DNA of 64,000 nt from Gymnothorax reevesii (lineage: Eukaryota > Chordata > Actinopteri > Anguilliformes > Muraenidae), in NCBI GenBank assembly GCA_029721435.1, contig CM056573.1:153285947-153349946 (forward strand), written 5' to 3'. Numbering within the stretch: the first letter of the stretch is position 1; each line of letters opens with the position of its first letter. Position numbers and translations under genes: made by a program. Below the pieces are notes generated by a model, which searched no databases, had not been told where the DNA came from, and saw only the letters and a program-made list of their open reading frames with translations. Shown here piece after piece: positions 1-10,751 of this stretch.

Positions 1-340
1 GGAACTTAATATAATTAACAAGGGGTGGAACATGAGGGGTTAGTCGGGGTTAGTAAGATAGCAACAGCAAGGGGAAATTAGTAAATGAGAAAGGAAGGAA
101 GGCTGAAACCCAGAATCCATTAAATCACCAGAAATAGTGTTACAATCAATTAAGACAGAAAACTGCTACAAACAATGACGCGACCGGGGAGAAAGCAAAG
201 ACAGTACATGGGTAAGACATGGACTGGAATAACACGGGGGAGGAATGAAATGTGAAACACTAAGACATGGACTAAAAACCAACACCACCAAAATAATAAA
301 AACCTAAAATTAACTAATCAAACACACCGACCCACAGAAC
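1..340. repeat. Dispersed repeat, copy A
   Basis: This stretch matches 38650-39080 in the same orientation with many substitutions and small gaps. Shared blocks include gttagtaa, the aaggaaggaagg-like run, and the aaatcaccagaaa/aaatcacccaaaa block. No coding potential is visible. It is probably a fragment of an unclassified interspersed element; the family is not recognised. Confidence 0.5.
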
Positions 341-770
341 ACAACAGTAATGTTATTTGTATATGGGCCGATGCCCTTTATACTGAATAATAAACATATG
401 CATCCTAAAAAAAGACAAGGTTTTTGCAGATGAGTCCTATTTTAAAAATAAATGGCAACATTTCACAAATTCAGCCACAGTATGCAAACTTCAGAGCACA
501 GCTGTATGTACATTTCCGTCAAACCAGTGTTGAATTTCGGAGGATGTTGCGTCTTTACACAATGTTTCCTTCATTATCCTGTTACTGCGTTAATTTGGTA
601 CGTTAAAATGCTGTGCCATAAGCTTGATGTTGCAACTTACCTGTTTCAAGATAAGATTGTCTTTAGAAAATTTTCTGTTATGTTGTAAGTCACAGGTACT
701 GAACCAGGTTATGTCCGGTGTTCATGAAAGGTAATTTGACACCACACCTTTAAGTTTTGCAACAGCGTTC
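341..770. other. Unassigned, no gene seen
   Basis: AT-rich sequence with only short chance reading frames. No terminal repeats, tandem repeats or protein similarity were noticed. It may contain the upstream region of the possible exon at 838-886. Confidence 0.4.
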
Positions 771-837
771 ACACTCTGACAACATTAAACAGTCACTGGC
801 TTGTCTCATTGCGCAGAGCATCATTCAGGTAAACGCA

Positions 838-886
838 ATGAAAATCCTAGCCACCATCACTCTAGTGTGTGTGCTCTTTTGCAGAG
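838..886 (+). CDS. Possible first coding exon (signal peptide)
   Basis: The ATG at 838 opens a 16-residue stretch, MKILATITLVCVLFCR, with a Lys followed by a hydrophobic core ending in Cys, as in a secretory signal peptide. A consensus splice donor (GTAAGA) follows directly at 887, leaving phase 1. A signal peptide alone on exon 1 with a phase-1 intron is common in small secreted or GPI-anchored cysteine-rich proteins such as the Ly6/uPAR group, but that family assignment is inference. No second exon was found downstream, where LINE fragments and MITEs follow, so this may be a gene fragment, a gene with a distant second exon, or chance. Confidence 0.3.
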
Positions 887-1489
887 GTAAGACCATAAAA
901 AACTTTTATTTAGCAAATTAGCAACCTTCAATACAAACTAAAATTGTTAGTCATAACATGTCATTTAACAGCTGTGGCGACAAAACTCAGTCTTTGCCAC
1001 TGATTGGTTCTCTAACATAATAACCCTTGCAGTTTGTAAAAACTTACTCTAAAAAAATACTCTATTTTAAAATCAAATGAAACAAATGCTATTTTGCAAT
1101 CAGTATCGTTTATGTCCTTTTTGAATTCAATTTCAAGATATATGCTGACCAGCAGTGAAAACACACCACCTTAATGTCATAGCCAAGATACAAATTATGA
1201 ATGTTTATGATCTGAAATTATCATATAAACAAAATCAGATTGATGTTTCAATGATCAATCTGGACACAGAACAAATGCTTTTGGTTTAGATTTCTTGCCT
1301 CAACTTTGGAGTAACAGTACTACAGAGGTGTCTTTGGTGAAAAGGGGCTCAAGTGGGGGTCTAACGCGTCACGTATGCAGCTGTTACGTGACTTGTGACT
1401 GTGAATTCAGACACTTGACTCCAATTTTTATCGGTATATTTACGTACCAGTTCTTTTACTGTTTGCTTTGGTAATCTTACTGTTCAGGA
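887..1489. other. Unassigned, no gene seen
   Basis: If the upstream exon is real this is intron. Only AT-rich sequence with no recognisable repeat or coding exon was seen. Confidence 0.35.
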
Positions 1490-1740
1490 GCGAAAATTCC
1501 TTAACAGAGTTGTACGCCAGTCACGCAAGATAATCGGCGTCGACCTTCCAGCTTTAGAGGACCTGTACAGCTCTAGGCTCCTATCTCGGGCCATGAGTAT
1601 TTTAAATGACCCCAGCCACCCTGCTGCTTGTCTTTTTGTGCCCTTTCCATCGGGAAAACGTTGCAGATCAATTAAATGCTCTATACCTCTCCCTTTGTGA
1701 GGAGCTTTTTTTCCAAGTACAATATGTAGACTTAATTTAA
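1490..1740 (+). pseudogene. LINE ORF2 C-terminal fragment
   Basis: Plus-strand translation from about 1494 gives RKFLNRVVRQSRKIIGV, then LPALEDLYSSRLLSRAMSIL, then DPSHPA and LPSGKR-like FPSGKRCRSIK. This is the conserved end of the reverse transcriptase ORF of jockey-superfamily LINEs, where Pro-Ser-Gly-Lys/Arg-Arg is typical. A stop interrupts it near 1700 and the downstream part is degraded. It is a short dead-on-arrival fragment of the kind of LINE seen more fully at 52.8-57.3 kb, although from a different copy. The unrelated minus-strand reading frame over the same interval is a shadow. Confidence 0.6.
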
Positions 1741-1974
1741 AGTTTGTATTGAACGTCTTTTGAAATATGTAGGCTGTTCTCTTATGATGTGCACTTGATA
1801 AATGTTTGTATGAGTGTTGGCCAGTTATGCACAGGCACTTTACCAAAAATTTTAAGCACTTTTATGGTCTTGTACAGTCCCACTGGAAAATCCACGTGAG
1901 TTTGTTCCTCTTTCGAAAACTAACAAAAAACTAACCCCAAGCACTTCTTTCAGTACTATAGCAGAAGCAAAGTC

Positions 1975-2235
1975 AAAGAGGATGTTAAGTGCATAAAGAA
2001 TAAATATGGATTGCTGCATAACAAGGATATTGTGGCTACCTTAAAAAGTTAGTTTGTTGAGAATTTTACCTCAGAGCAGGTTTTTATTCGGCCAGAGGGC
2101 ATGTCCAATGCTCAAGATTATTTACTGAAAATTGAGCTTAGTGCGATCATCTTTAAGCCGCTATCCACCATCTTCAGACTGTCATTCGAAACTGGAGAAA
2201 TACCAAATGATTGGAAACAGGGCAAAATATAATAC
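1975..2235 (+). pseudogene. LINE reverse transcriptase fragment
   Basis: Plus-strand translation reads KNKYGLLHNKDIVATLK, then FVENFTSEQ, and further on PLSTIFRLSFETGEIPNDWK. That last block is the conserved segment just before the first RT motifs of jockey/CR1-like LINEs (pattern PL..IF..S...G.iP.dWK). In-frame stops are present and the ORF ends abruptly at about 2230, where a MITE begins. It is a non-functional relic and may belong to the same decayed insertion as the fragment just upstream, although the order of the two is rearranged. Confidence 0.55.
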
Positions 2236-2254
2236 CAATATATAGGGCTGCGCC

Positions 2255-2570
2255 GATTCAGGAATCGCGATTATTTTAAGCGCAATAAAAGTAACTGCCA
2301 CTATGAGGCAGACAGACGAGCTCGCTTATTAGGCTACCTTTTCTATGACATATACCTAATGCGGTCATTTGAAATGCTACCGGGAAGAAAACTGTGATTT
2401 GAAGTCCGCTAATTACCAGCGAGGTTGGACAGCCTCCATGGCCTTGGCATTATTGGCTTACCTTAAATCATTTCCCGTGTACTTTGCCTAACTTGCAATC
2501 AAGCCATTTAACTGACTAATCAAAACCAAAATGTGGCCTGTAATCATAAATAGATAATGAGCAGCAGACA
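2255..2570 (-). mobile_element. TAGGGCTG-end MITE, copy 1
   Basis: The sequence is a divergent inverted copy of 30879-31210. Both contain the block taagcgcaataaaagtaa followed by tgccactatgaggcagac and an end reading tagggctg. At 2255 the end is tagggctgcg. The far end near 2570 is poorly preserved. This type of end (TAGGGCTGTC) is common in non-autonomous vertebrate DNA transposons of hAT type; the superfamily here is inference. Confidence 0.55.
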
Positions 2571-2777
2571 GACCTCAATGAGAAGTATTGAAATTGTAAT
2601 ATTGGCATAACTTGGGAATTATTTCTTTTGGAGAGTCCTGAGTGAAAGTTGATTTTCATATTTGCCTTTCAGAATTTTCCTTCATGGGGAAAAAATACCT
2701 ACTTTATGGGATAATATGTAATCTGTGCTCAAGTTTTTTTTTTTCCTCACAGATTTTTCCCATTCAAATTATAGAGA

Positions 2778-2990
2778 AGTGGTTCCAAAACCTCTCCTGG
2801 AGGCCCACCTGTCCTGCATGCTTTAGATCTCTCCCTGCTTCAGCACAGGTGATTCAAATGATGAGCTCATTAAACACCCCCTATAGCTGATTGATGACAA
2901 CCTGATCATTTTAATCACCTGTGCTGGGGCAGGGAGAAATCTAAAACATGCAAGACAGGAGGGGCTTCAGGAGAGGGATGGGAAGCACTG
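2778..2990. mobile_element. Foldback MITE (agtggttcc ends)
   Basis: The left arm (agtggttccaaaacctct...catgctttagat) pairs with the right arm (atctaaaacatgca...gggaagcact) to give a near-complete hairpin of about 210 bp. The ends resemble the CAGTGGTTCYCAA ends of hAT-type MITEs seen intact at 58395. No convincing 8-bp TSD was found, so the copy is old. Confidence 0.6.
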
Positions 2991-3029
2991 TCAGAGCATG
3001 GGGATCAATTTTGTTCTCACCTATTTCAA

Positions 3030-4535
3030 TGTGGGAACTTTTCACAACCTGTCTTTTTGGGAAAAATCTAAACATTATGGGCAAATAAGCAGCCTGGATT
3101 CAAAATGTAGTTTTTTTCACTTGAGTTTTTCCATTTTTTTTCCTAGCACCAGGAAAATTGTGTTATTTTAATCTGCCACCTTTCAGAACCTTTATTTTTG
3201 GGGGGAAAATTCCAATATGACAGGCAAATAAGCAGCCAGGAACCAAAATATTCAGTTTTTTCTCAATACCTTTTCCTAATTTCATCCTTGCACCAGGGAA
3301 ATTGTGTTATTTTAATCTGCCATAAGGTGGACACCTTCCACAACCTTTATTTTTGGGGAAAAATTCCAACATTATGGGCAAAAAAGCAGCCACGGCCCAA
3401 AATATTCAGTTTTTTTCTCAATACATTTTCACATTTTCATCCTAACGCCAGGGAGATTGTGTTATTTTAATCTGCCCTGAGGTGGACACCTTTCACAACC
3501 TTTGTTTTTGGGAAAAAAATCCAACATTATGGGCAAATAAGCAGCCAGGACCCAAAATATTCAATTTTTTCTCAATAGCTTTTCCAATTTTCATTCTAAC
3601 ACCAGGGAAATTGTGTTATTCTAGTCTACCCTCATTTGGCCACCTTTCACAACCTTTATTTTTGGGGAAAAAGTCAAACATTATGGGTAAATAAGCAGCC
3701 AGGACCGAAAATATTCAGTTTTTTCTCAATAGCTTTTCCAGTTTTCATCCTAGCACTAAGAAAATTATTTAATTTTAGTCTGCTCCCATCTGGCCACCTT
3801 TCACAACCTTTATTTTTGTGGAAAAAGTCCAAAATTAAGGGCAAATTAGCGGCTTGGACCCAAAATATTCAGTTTCTTCTCAATAGCTATTCCAATTTTC
3901 ATCCTAGCACCAGGGATATTGTTTCATTTTAGTCTGAGCTTACCTGGCCGCCTTTCACAACTTTTATTTTTTGGGAAAAATTGCAACATTATGGGGAATT
4001 AAGCAGCCAGGACCCAAAATATTCAGTTTTTTCTTAATAGCTTTTCCAATTTTCATCCTAGCACCAGGAAAATTGTCGTATTTTAATCTGCCTTTATCGG
4101 GCCACCTTTCGCAAGCTTTATTTTTGTGGAAGAATTCCAACATTATGGGCAAATAAGCAGCCAGGACCCAGTATGTTCAGTTTTTTTCCCAATAGCTTTT
4201 CCAATTTTCATCCTAGCACCAGGTTAATTGTCTTATTTTAGTCTGCCCCCATCTGGCCATCTTTCACAACCTTTATTTTGGGGGAAAATTACAACATTAT
4301 GGGCAAATAAGCAGCCAGGACCAAAAATTTATAGTTTTTTTCTCAATAGCTTTTTCAGTTTTCACCCTGGCACCAGGGAAATTGATTTATTTTAATCTGT
4401 TCTAATCTGGCCACCTTTCACAACCTTTATTTTAGGGGATAAATTCCAACATTATGGGCAAATAAGCTGCCAGGACCAAATATTTATAGTTTTTTCTCAA
4501 TAGCTTTTCCAATTTTCATCCTAGCACCAGGGAAA
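3030..4535. repeat. Satellite-like tandem array, ~154-bp unit, about 10 copies
   Basis: The unit contains cctttcacaacctttattt, then aacattatgggcaaataagc, then agttttttctcaatagcttt and catcctagcaccagggaaa. Copies start near 3045, 3185, 3340, 3495, 3649, 3803, 3955, 4110, 4265 and 4420, so the period is 153-156 bp. The units differ by substitutions and a few short indels. Overlapping open frames in the array (for example 3198-3932) come from the repeat and are not genes. Confidence 0.9.
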
Positions 4536-5670
4536 TTGATTTTTAAAAAAATATATTTTGATATATATTTTATTACTCTTATATTTTTGTTTTTTCAATT
4601 GTTTGTCCCATTTTCATCATAGAAATGATTAAAGTGTATTTCACATCATGTTCAGAACTTCATAGGTAAATGCATATTTTTAATTGGTTTAAAGTTCAGT
4701 TCCAGTATGACTGAGAATGAGGAGGTGAATTGTTCCTGTGTGTGGTAAGTGCTCACCAAATCATCTTACTAACATGGATGTTTTTCTTTACTGTTTATTG
4801 TATTCTATTTTTGAATTTATTTTTTTATTTATATATGAGCAGTAAGGTAACTCCCATCCTTGCAATGCCACTGTGGGTAACATCCTGTGAGGGCAAAAGA
4901 TCAAAGGACCATGGGCGATAGTGGTGGAGCTCTGAAATTACTGAGCGTGTTCACAGTTGTTTGTGTGACATTTTGCTGACTAGTTCTCTTCACAATCTCT
5001 CGCAAAACTCCAGAAGAGAGCTTACTCTCAAATGATCTCTCTGTGTAAAAAAAAAAAAAAGTAAAACCTACAGGACTACATTTTCAATCCCACGGCCACT
5101 TTAACATGCAACATTCATACCTCTGGACAAGCAAGTGTAGCAGTGTTGACTGATTAAAAGAAGGTGAAGGGCTGCAGGGTGTGGAGTGCTTTTCAAGATG
5201 CTGAGTTTTTTTGCAGAGCTGCTGTTCATGGTGCTGATACCTGGTTCTTTGTCATCTGTCTTTTGACTGCGGCTATTAGAATGACACTTTGAGACAGCAT
5301 TTTGTCACGCTCGGAAAACAGTTTATTTCCTTGTTATATTTGTAGTCACCTTTGACATGCTTTCTTTAAAAAACCCTGCAATATTGCAAAATATGCACCT
5401 GATTTGTATTTATTTATTTTGCTCAATTGCCTTTAGATTTCTCTATATCACAACCTTTGTTTCTAAAAAAAAATGTTTTTAAAATCTCAATTTGGTCATA
5501 TGCGTGGAGTATATCATACGATTCCGGGTGCTTGAATTTGCTTGAAAATTTTACTCTATGTTCTTTGGCAGCATATTTGAAGGACTGTGGAAAACTCAGT
5601 TTCAAAGCCAGAGGCTTGATATTGCATATACACCTTCCCATACATGCTCTGTACTTCGTATTGTAGAACT
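4536..5670. other. Unassigned, no gene seen
   Basis: AT-rich DNA directly after the satellite. It holds an A-run at 5047-5060 and only short overlapping open frames on both strands that show no domain. No structure could be supported. Confidence 0.4.
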
Positions 5671-6200
5671 GCCCCTCTGTGATGAATGAATCTCAAAGAT
5701 ATTAAAGCTTGAAAATGGACAAAAACCAATTCTGTTAGCATTTTTGGCATGCTATAGCAAAAAATAAATGACAGCATTCACTAACATTAAATTTGTTTTA
5801 GAGAGATTAGATGTCTGTTATTAACACATCAAAATTTTGTGATGGGTTCTGCCTTATTTTCACAAAATGAATTTTTGAAAATCACGCCTATCATTCAAGA
5901 CCTTTTAAGGCATATTCAAATGCTTACAAACTGCACTGAGTTTATGACACCGAGCTACAACACCACAAAATGCTTGATTTCATTCATGTTGAATTGCACT
6001 TGTCTGTTATTAACATGTACAAAATTTGTGATGGTGTTCTGCCTCATTGTCGCAAAATGAATTTTTCAAAAATGTGGTATTTTTGTACATGCCCAGCATT
6101 CATGGCCGATGAAACCATATTCAAATGCTTATAAAATGCACTGAGTTTTTGACACAGAGCTACAACTCCACAAAATGCCTAATTTGATCTATATTAAATT
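5671..6200. repeat. Dispersed repeat with internal ~190-bp duplication
   Basis: A unit with tgtctgttattaaca, then ttgtgatggg/ttgtgatggtg and a ttctgcc block occurs at 5809 and again at 5999, followed in both by attcaaatgcttacaaa-like and gagctacaac blocks. A related copy, starting with gcccctctst, lies at 31691-31930 in the same orientation. It is therefore an interspersed family whose master unit was duplicated here. No class could be assigned. Confidence 0.65.
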
Positions 6201-6943
6201 GTACTTGAAGGATAACCAATATGCAATCTTAAGATATCGAAATACTGGAGCAGCAACATGGCAAAAAATATAATTTGTCATGAATTTGGAAGTGCTACAT
6301 TAATTCCAAAGAAGATTTAAAATCTATTGAATTTTGAGTGTGCAAAAAAAAACAAGAGTTGTCAGAAAGACAACAAAGCTCGCCAGGGCAAGGTTAAAGT
6401 TTTTCTGCACGCGGACACGGACGCGGATGCGGACGCGGAGGCGGACGGACGCGGACGCCGGGGGTACGACAATAGCTCTCCGGATGTTACTCGTCCCGGC
6501 GAGCTAAAAATCAGATCCGATGTTGTTACATTACAGTGGGGTATAAAAATGCTATTTATCATAGATTAAATGATTTATGATTTTTAAACACTTTGTATTT
6601 AGTGTGGTGCAGGGGTAGGAATCCTTGCCCCTGCCCGCATATGGGCCATGACTTTGTCTATCGCCTTGTCCCACTTGAGGAGACTTCAGGACCAGGGACA
6701 GCGCCACCGCAACTCCAACAGAATTCAGCACCACTCTTCCTCACTCCAGCCTGGACAGAGGCAGGAGCCTCAATCAGGCAGTCAATTGCCCCAGCACAGG
6801 AGCCCAGCTGCAGTTGATCCTCCTGATTGGCTTCCTGCCTACAAAAGGCCCAGCCAAGTGCAAGGAAGTGGCAGACCTAAGCCTGTGTGTTCCAAACTAA
6901 TTTGTCCTCTGTTCTAGCATCTGAATCATGGAGGTGATATCAT
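6201..6943. other. Unassigned, no gene seen
   Basis: Apart from the GCGGAC hexamer array noted separately, 6590-6920 is less AT-rich than its surroundings and has open frames in two phases, but no recognisable motif. It might be part of a retroelement leader; this is only a guess. Confidence 0.3.
6410..6460. repeat. GCGGAC/ACGGAC hexamer array
   Basis: About eight imperfect hexamers of the type gcggac occur in a row, strikingly GC-rich within AT-rich flanks. Confidence 0.8.
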
Positions 6944-7418
6944 GGCGCTTTTCCACTGCATGGTGCCGGCTCTACTCTACTCGGCCTTGGTCCCGGGTAC
7001 TTCTTTGGGATTGCTTTTCCATTTGAGGATAGTACCGCCTCTGTGGTACATGCTCATTTTTACGACACAGGATGTTGCTGCCAAGATGGCATCCTCAGTT
7101 CTATTAAGTTTTTATTTTACTTTTATTCCATCAATTTTGTTAAATATTTGTGTTCAAATCAGGGGACGCGCACTACCGTCACCATGTTAAGGCACTAAAG
7201 TCCACGAGTGTTCAATTGTAATTTCTGTTTGACATTGTCCTGATGCATAGGATAGCAGCTGGTGTTGTGTCCAATTCGGTTGCACATTAAATACTTACCA
7301 CCTAAATATGCAAAATGATATCCGTAACGATATCCGTAAAAGGCATGGAGCATTCATATAAAAGGCAGTATATTCTCAAGGCATTTGTGTAACATCAGTA
7401 TTCCATCATGTAACTACA

Positions 7419-7620
7419 ACCCCTGGCAAAAGATATGGAATCACCACACACCGAAGACGTTAATTTACCTTTTTTCCTTCATAACAAAGAAGCAAATAAC
7501 ATATATGACAAAACAATTATTGTTTATTTGCATGACTTTCAGGCTTCATGAAACATTTCACTTTGAAATTGAAGGCAAAACACGTAGCAAATCGCAGGAG
7601 ATGGCAGAGTATTAGAATTT
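7419..7620. mobile_element. Tc1/mariner-type end fragment
   Basis: The block tacaacccctggcaaaag followed by atatggaatcacc is the terminal inverted repeat of a known kind of fish Tc1/mariner-like element. The opposite end was not found, so this is a truncated insertion inside the larger transposon. Confidence 0.45.
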
Positions 7621-7785
7621 ATCTGTTTACTCCCGTTAAGTTATTTTTATGTGCGATTTTCTTAAAACGGGGCTAGAATCACATAACTTTCTCAAGGGGA
7701 ATTAGTTAGGGGAACATAACTGGATGCAATACCATCCCTTAATTTCACCACGAACGGGGTCACAGGCAAAGAGAAATGCATTTCT

Positions 7786-8199
7786 TTTTTTTTTTTAAAT
7801 AAATTTGGCATATCCAATCCCGCCCAAATCTGGAATGCCCAATTGGTGAACTATGTACAAAGCTTGCTCGTATGCGACCCCTTGCTGCCAACACAGGATA
7901 GTGTGGACAGATCACGGCTCTCCTCCGAAGCACGTGCCTGTCAACCACTGATTCTTATACACTCATTGGTTGAATCTTCGCAAGTTCAGAACGAGGGCTG
8001 AGGATACCCGGACATGTACAAACCCAGAGTCTTCCTGACGAGCGCCCGTCTGCCCAACAGGAGCAATGGCCAATTGTGCGCTACTCAGAAAAAGCTGCTG
8101 ACCCCTGCCGGTGGGTACGACTGGGACTCGAACCCGCGATGTGATAGTCACCTCTGCACTGCAGCGCAGTGTCTTAACCGAGTGAGCTATCCGGCAGCT
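7786..8199 (-). mobile_element. tRNA-derived SINE, copy 1
   Basis: Read on the minus strand, the element starts GCTGCCGGATAGCTCACTCG, giving a tRNA-like A box. A B box GGTTCGAGTCC follows at 8134-8124, then a body of roughly 290 bp and an A-rich tail, seen as the T-run at 7786-7796. It is bounded by a perfect TSD, agaaatgcatttct, at 7772-7785 and 8200-8213. Copies 2 and 3 lie at 49186-49663 and 63291-63767. The open frames across it are shadows. Confidence 0.9.
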
Positions 8200-8597
8200 A
8201 GAAATGCATTTCTTGAATGTAGCAGCTTTGGTGAACAAGCGAAACCATGTTTGAAAGGTAAGACAACGCACAGTATATCGAAAAAGTGGCCTAAAACAAT
8301 ATACAGTAAGTCTATGATCATAATAACTACAATAATCTTGAGGCTCGTCAATCCAATCTTGAATGAGAGGTTGACTTTCGCTGTGACAATTCTCTCTGAC
8401 CAATTAGTGGGCTGCGATGTTGTCACGTCACATTTTAGTACCTACTAGTACCCGTTCAGCGATTTTTGGAACCCCAGAAGACCAGGTACCAAAAAAGTAC
8501 CAACTTTTACTAAGTACCAGGTGCTTTTTTTCCAATGGAAAAGCAAAAAAGGCGAGTAGAGTACAGTAGAGCCGATACCTTGTAGTGGAAAAGCGCC

Positions 8598-8884
8598 ATT
8601 ATAGAACTGGAGAGAGTGAGGAAGTACCTGCCCTATTACTTTCAATGGGAGATGCTTGACTAGCTACTTCAGCCCAGAAAGTACGGAATTAGCCGACGGC
8701 ATCTATAAAAATGGTGTTCCATGGGTGCTTATTTCCACCACCATTTCATAAGATTGCCAATCTGATTACACAGCACAAATGGCCAAGAAAATTTGATCTG
8801 TGTGGATTGGCGAATGTTTTCTGGGGGAAATGACACACTGTTAATCCGGAACGCGCGCGCACTTTTCACTTTTATTGTCAAGTC
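8598..8884. other. Unassigned, no gene seen
   Basis: Short spacer between the transposon end and the 3' end of the L2 LINE; no feature recognised. Confidence 0.35.
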
Positions 8885-8896
8885 AAGCGGTAACAA

Positions 8897-10574
8897 TCAG
8901 GAAATAAGGTAAATAAAATTAAGTGCAACAAGATTGTGTAAGGGCAACAAATCAAGGGATGTAGGGACAGGATTCAGGGCAGTGGAGTAGGGGAAAGGTG
9001 GAGCTTGAAGAGGTGGGTTTTCAGGCGGCGCTGAAGATGCTTGAGGATTCTGCTGTTCTGACAGCAGCCTTGAGCGGGAAGGGGAGGAGTGGAGAGGGGG
9101 AGGAGCCAGGCGACCAGAAGTAGCAGAGCGGAGTGCTCTGGCAGGGGTGTAAGGTCTGAACAGTCTCTGTATGTATGCTGGAGCTGTTTTGTTGACTCCC
9201 TGGTAGGCTAGCACCAAAGTCTTGAATTTGATGCGTGCGGCAACAGGGAGCCAGTGGAGCCTTGTGAGCAGGGGGGTGACGTGGGAGTGTCTCGGGAGGT
9301 TGTGGACCAGGTAAGCTGAAACGTTCTGGATGAGCTGCAGGGGTCTGATGGCAGATGCTGGGAGGCCAGCGAGGAGGGAGTTGCAGTAGTCCAGGCAGGA
9401 GAGGATCAGCACTTAGACTAGTAGCTGCGTTGAGTATCTGGTGAAGAACGGCCGGATTCTACGGATGCTGTAGCGGAAGAACCTGCAGGTCCGAGTCACT
9501 GTAGCAATGTTCAGAGCAGAGGAGAGCCTGTCGTCAAACAGGACCCCAAGATTCTTCATACTCCGTGAGGGGGAGATGGTGGTATCCCTCATGGTGATGA
9601 TCAGGTCCAGGAGAGGGGAGGATAGAGCAGGGATGTAGATCATCTCCGTCTTGGTTGGGTTGAGCTTCAGGTGATGGTTGTCCATCCAGCTCTGGATGTC
9701 TTGTAGGCAGGTGGAGATGCGGGCGGAGACCTGGGCATCAGGGGGAAAGGAGAGAAAAGGTTGAGTGTCATCAGCATAAAAGTGATATGATAAACCATTA
9801 GCAGAAATGACAGGACCCAGAGACTGGAGATAAGGAGAAAAGAGGAGTGGACCAAGAACTGAGCCTTGGGGGACGCCTGTGGTAAGGGGGCGGGGTGTTG
9901 AGACTTCACCAGCCCAGGCAACCTGGTAGGAGACCGGAGAGGTATGACTTCAACCAGATGAGGGCTGTGCCACAGATCCCCAGTGCAGACAGGGAAGAGA
10001 GGAGGATGGAGTGGTCAACAGTATCGAATGCAGCAGAGAGGTTGAGGAGGATCAGGATGGATGAGAGGGAGGCGGCGCGTGCAGTGTGAAGCGCCTCACT
10101 GACGGAGATGAGTGCGGTCTCCGTGGAGTGGGCAGCTCTGAATCCCGACTGGTGGGGGTCTAGGAGGTTGTTTCCTGCAAGAAAAGAGGAGAGTTGGTTA
10201 GCAACAGCACGTTCAAGGATTTTTGACAGGAAGGGGAGAAGGGAGACTGGGCGGAAGTTCTGAATGACTGAGGGGTCAAGGGAGGGTTTTTTCCGGAGAG
10301 GGGTAATAGTAGCCTGTTTGAATGGAGAGGGAAAGCATCCAGAGCACAAAGAAGAGTTAACAAGGGAGGTGACAAAAGGGAGGATGTTGGGTGTGATAGC
10401 CTGGAGGAGGGGGGAGGGGATAGGGTCGAGAGCACATGTGGTAGGACAGTGAGTGAGGAGCAGCTGGGAGACATCAGAAGAGGAGAGGGGGGAGAAAGCA
10501 GAGAGGAGATGAGAGGGGACAGCGGGGGAGGGGGAGAGGGGAGTGAGGGAGGAGAAGGAGTTGCGGATGGACAC
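8897..10574 (-). pseudogene. L2 LINE reverse transcriptase, frameshifted
   Basis: The minus strand translates first to SLVNSSLCSGCFP, ITPLRKKPSLDP and NFRPVSLLPFLSKILE. The palm motif A region follows as ILLNLSAAFDTVDH, where the usual first Asp of LLDLSAAFD is Asn. After frame changes, HFYADDTQ at about 9785 gives the catalytic YADD box, then LKLNPTKTE and CLDYCNSLLAGLP. The C-terminal block RLHWLPVAARIKFK is diagnostic of L2-like LINEs. The Asn substitution, stops and frameshifts make it inactive. Confidence 0.85.
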
Positions 10575-10751
10575 AATCTTATCCTCGAAGAAGGCTGCGA
10601 AGTCCTCTGCTGTGATGGAGGTCGCAGGTGTGACAGGCGGAAAGCTGAAGAGAGAAGAGAAGACAGAAAAAATTGGCGAGGGTTTGAGATTGCATTCTGG
10701 ATTTTAGAATGATAAAATTTAATTTTAGCAGAGGTAATTGAAGAGGAAAAT

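Larger units (their letters stand above)
6944..8597. mobile_element. Non-autonomous DNA transposon with GGCGCTTTTCCACT ends
   Basis: The left end ggcgcttttccact...ggctctactctactcg at 6944 is matched as an inverted repeat by the right end ending ...aagcgcc at 8597, where the inner part also reads gagtagagtac and agtagagcc. The inverted repeat extends inward over more than 100 bp with gaps, including ggtacc-rich blocks. Such ends are widespread in fish non-autonomous elements. Both ends are flanked by the dinucleotide AT, but no longer TSD is clear, so the superfamily is open. The element carries a Tc1-like fragment and a SINE. Confidence 0.65.

Noticed and set aside
3198..4156. Series of open frames with similar proteins (HNLYFW..., QPGPKIF...)
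   Set aside because: They fall in phase with the ~154-bp satellite units and appear on both strands; repeat-borne frames and not a gene family.
3030..4535. Possible CRISPR-like array
   Set aside because: Units are about 154 bp with no short repeat/unique spacer pattern, and the context is eukaryotic.
8100..8199. tRNA gene suggested by A and B boxes
   Set aside because: No complete cloverleaf was recognised, the sequence continues into a SINE body with A-tail and TSD, and two more copies exist.
7963..8403. Overlapping ~145-codon frames on both strands
   Set aside because: They run across the SINE and its flanks; similar frames recur at the other SINE copies, so they are shadows.
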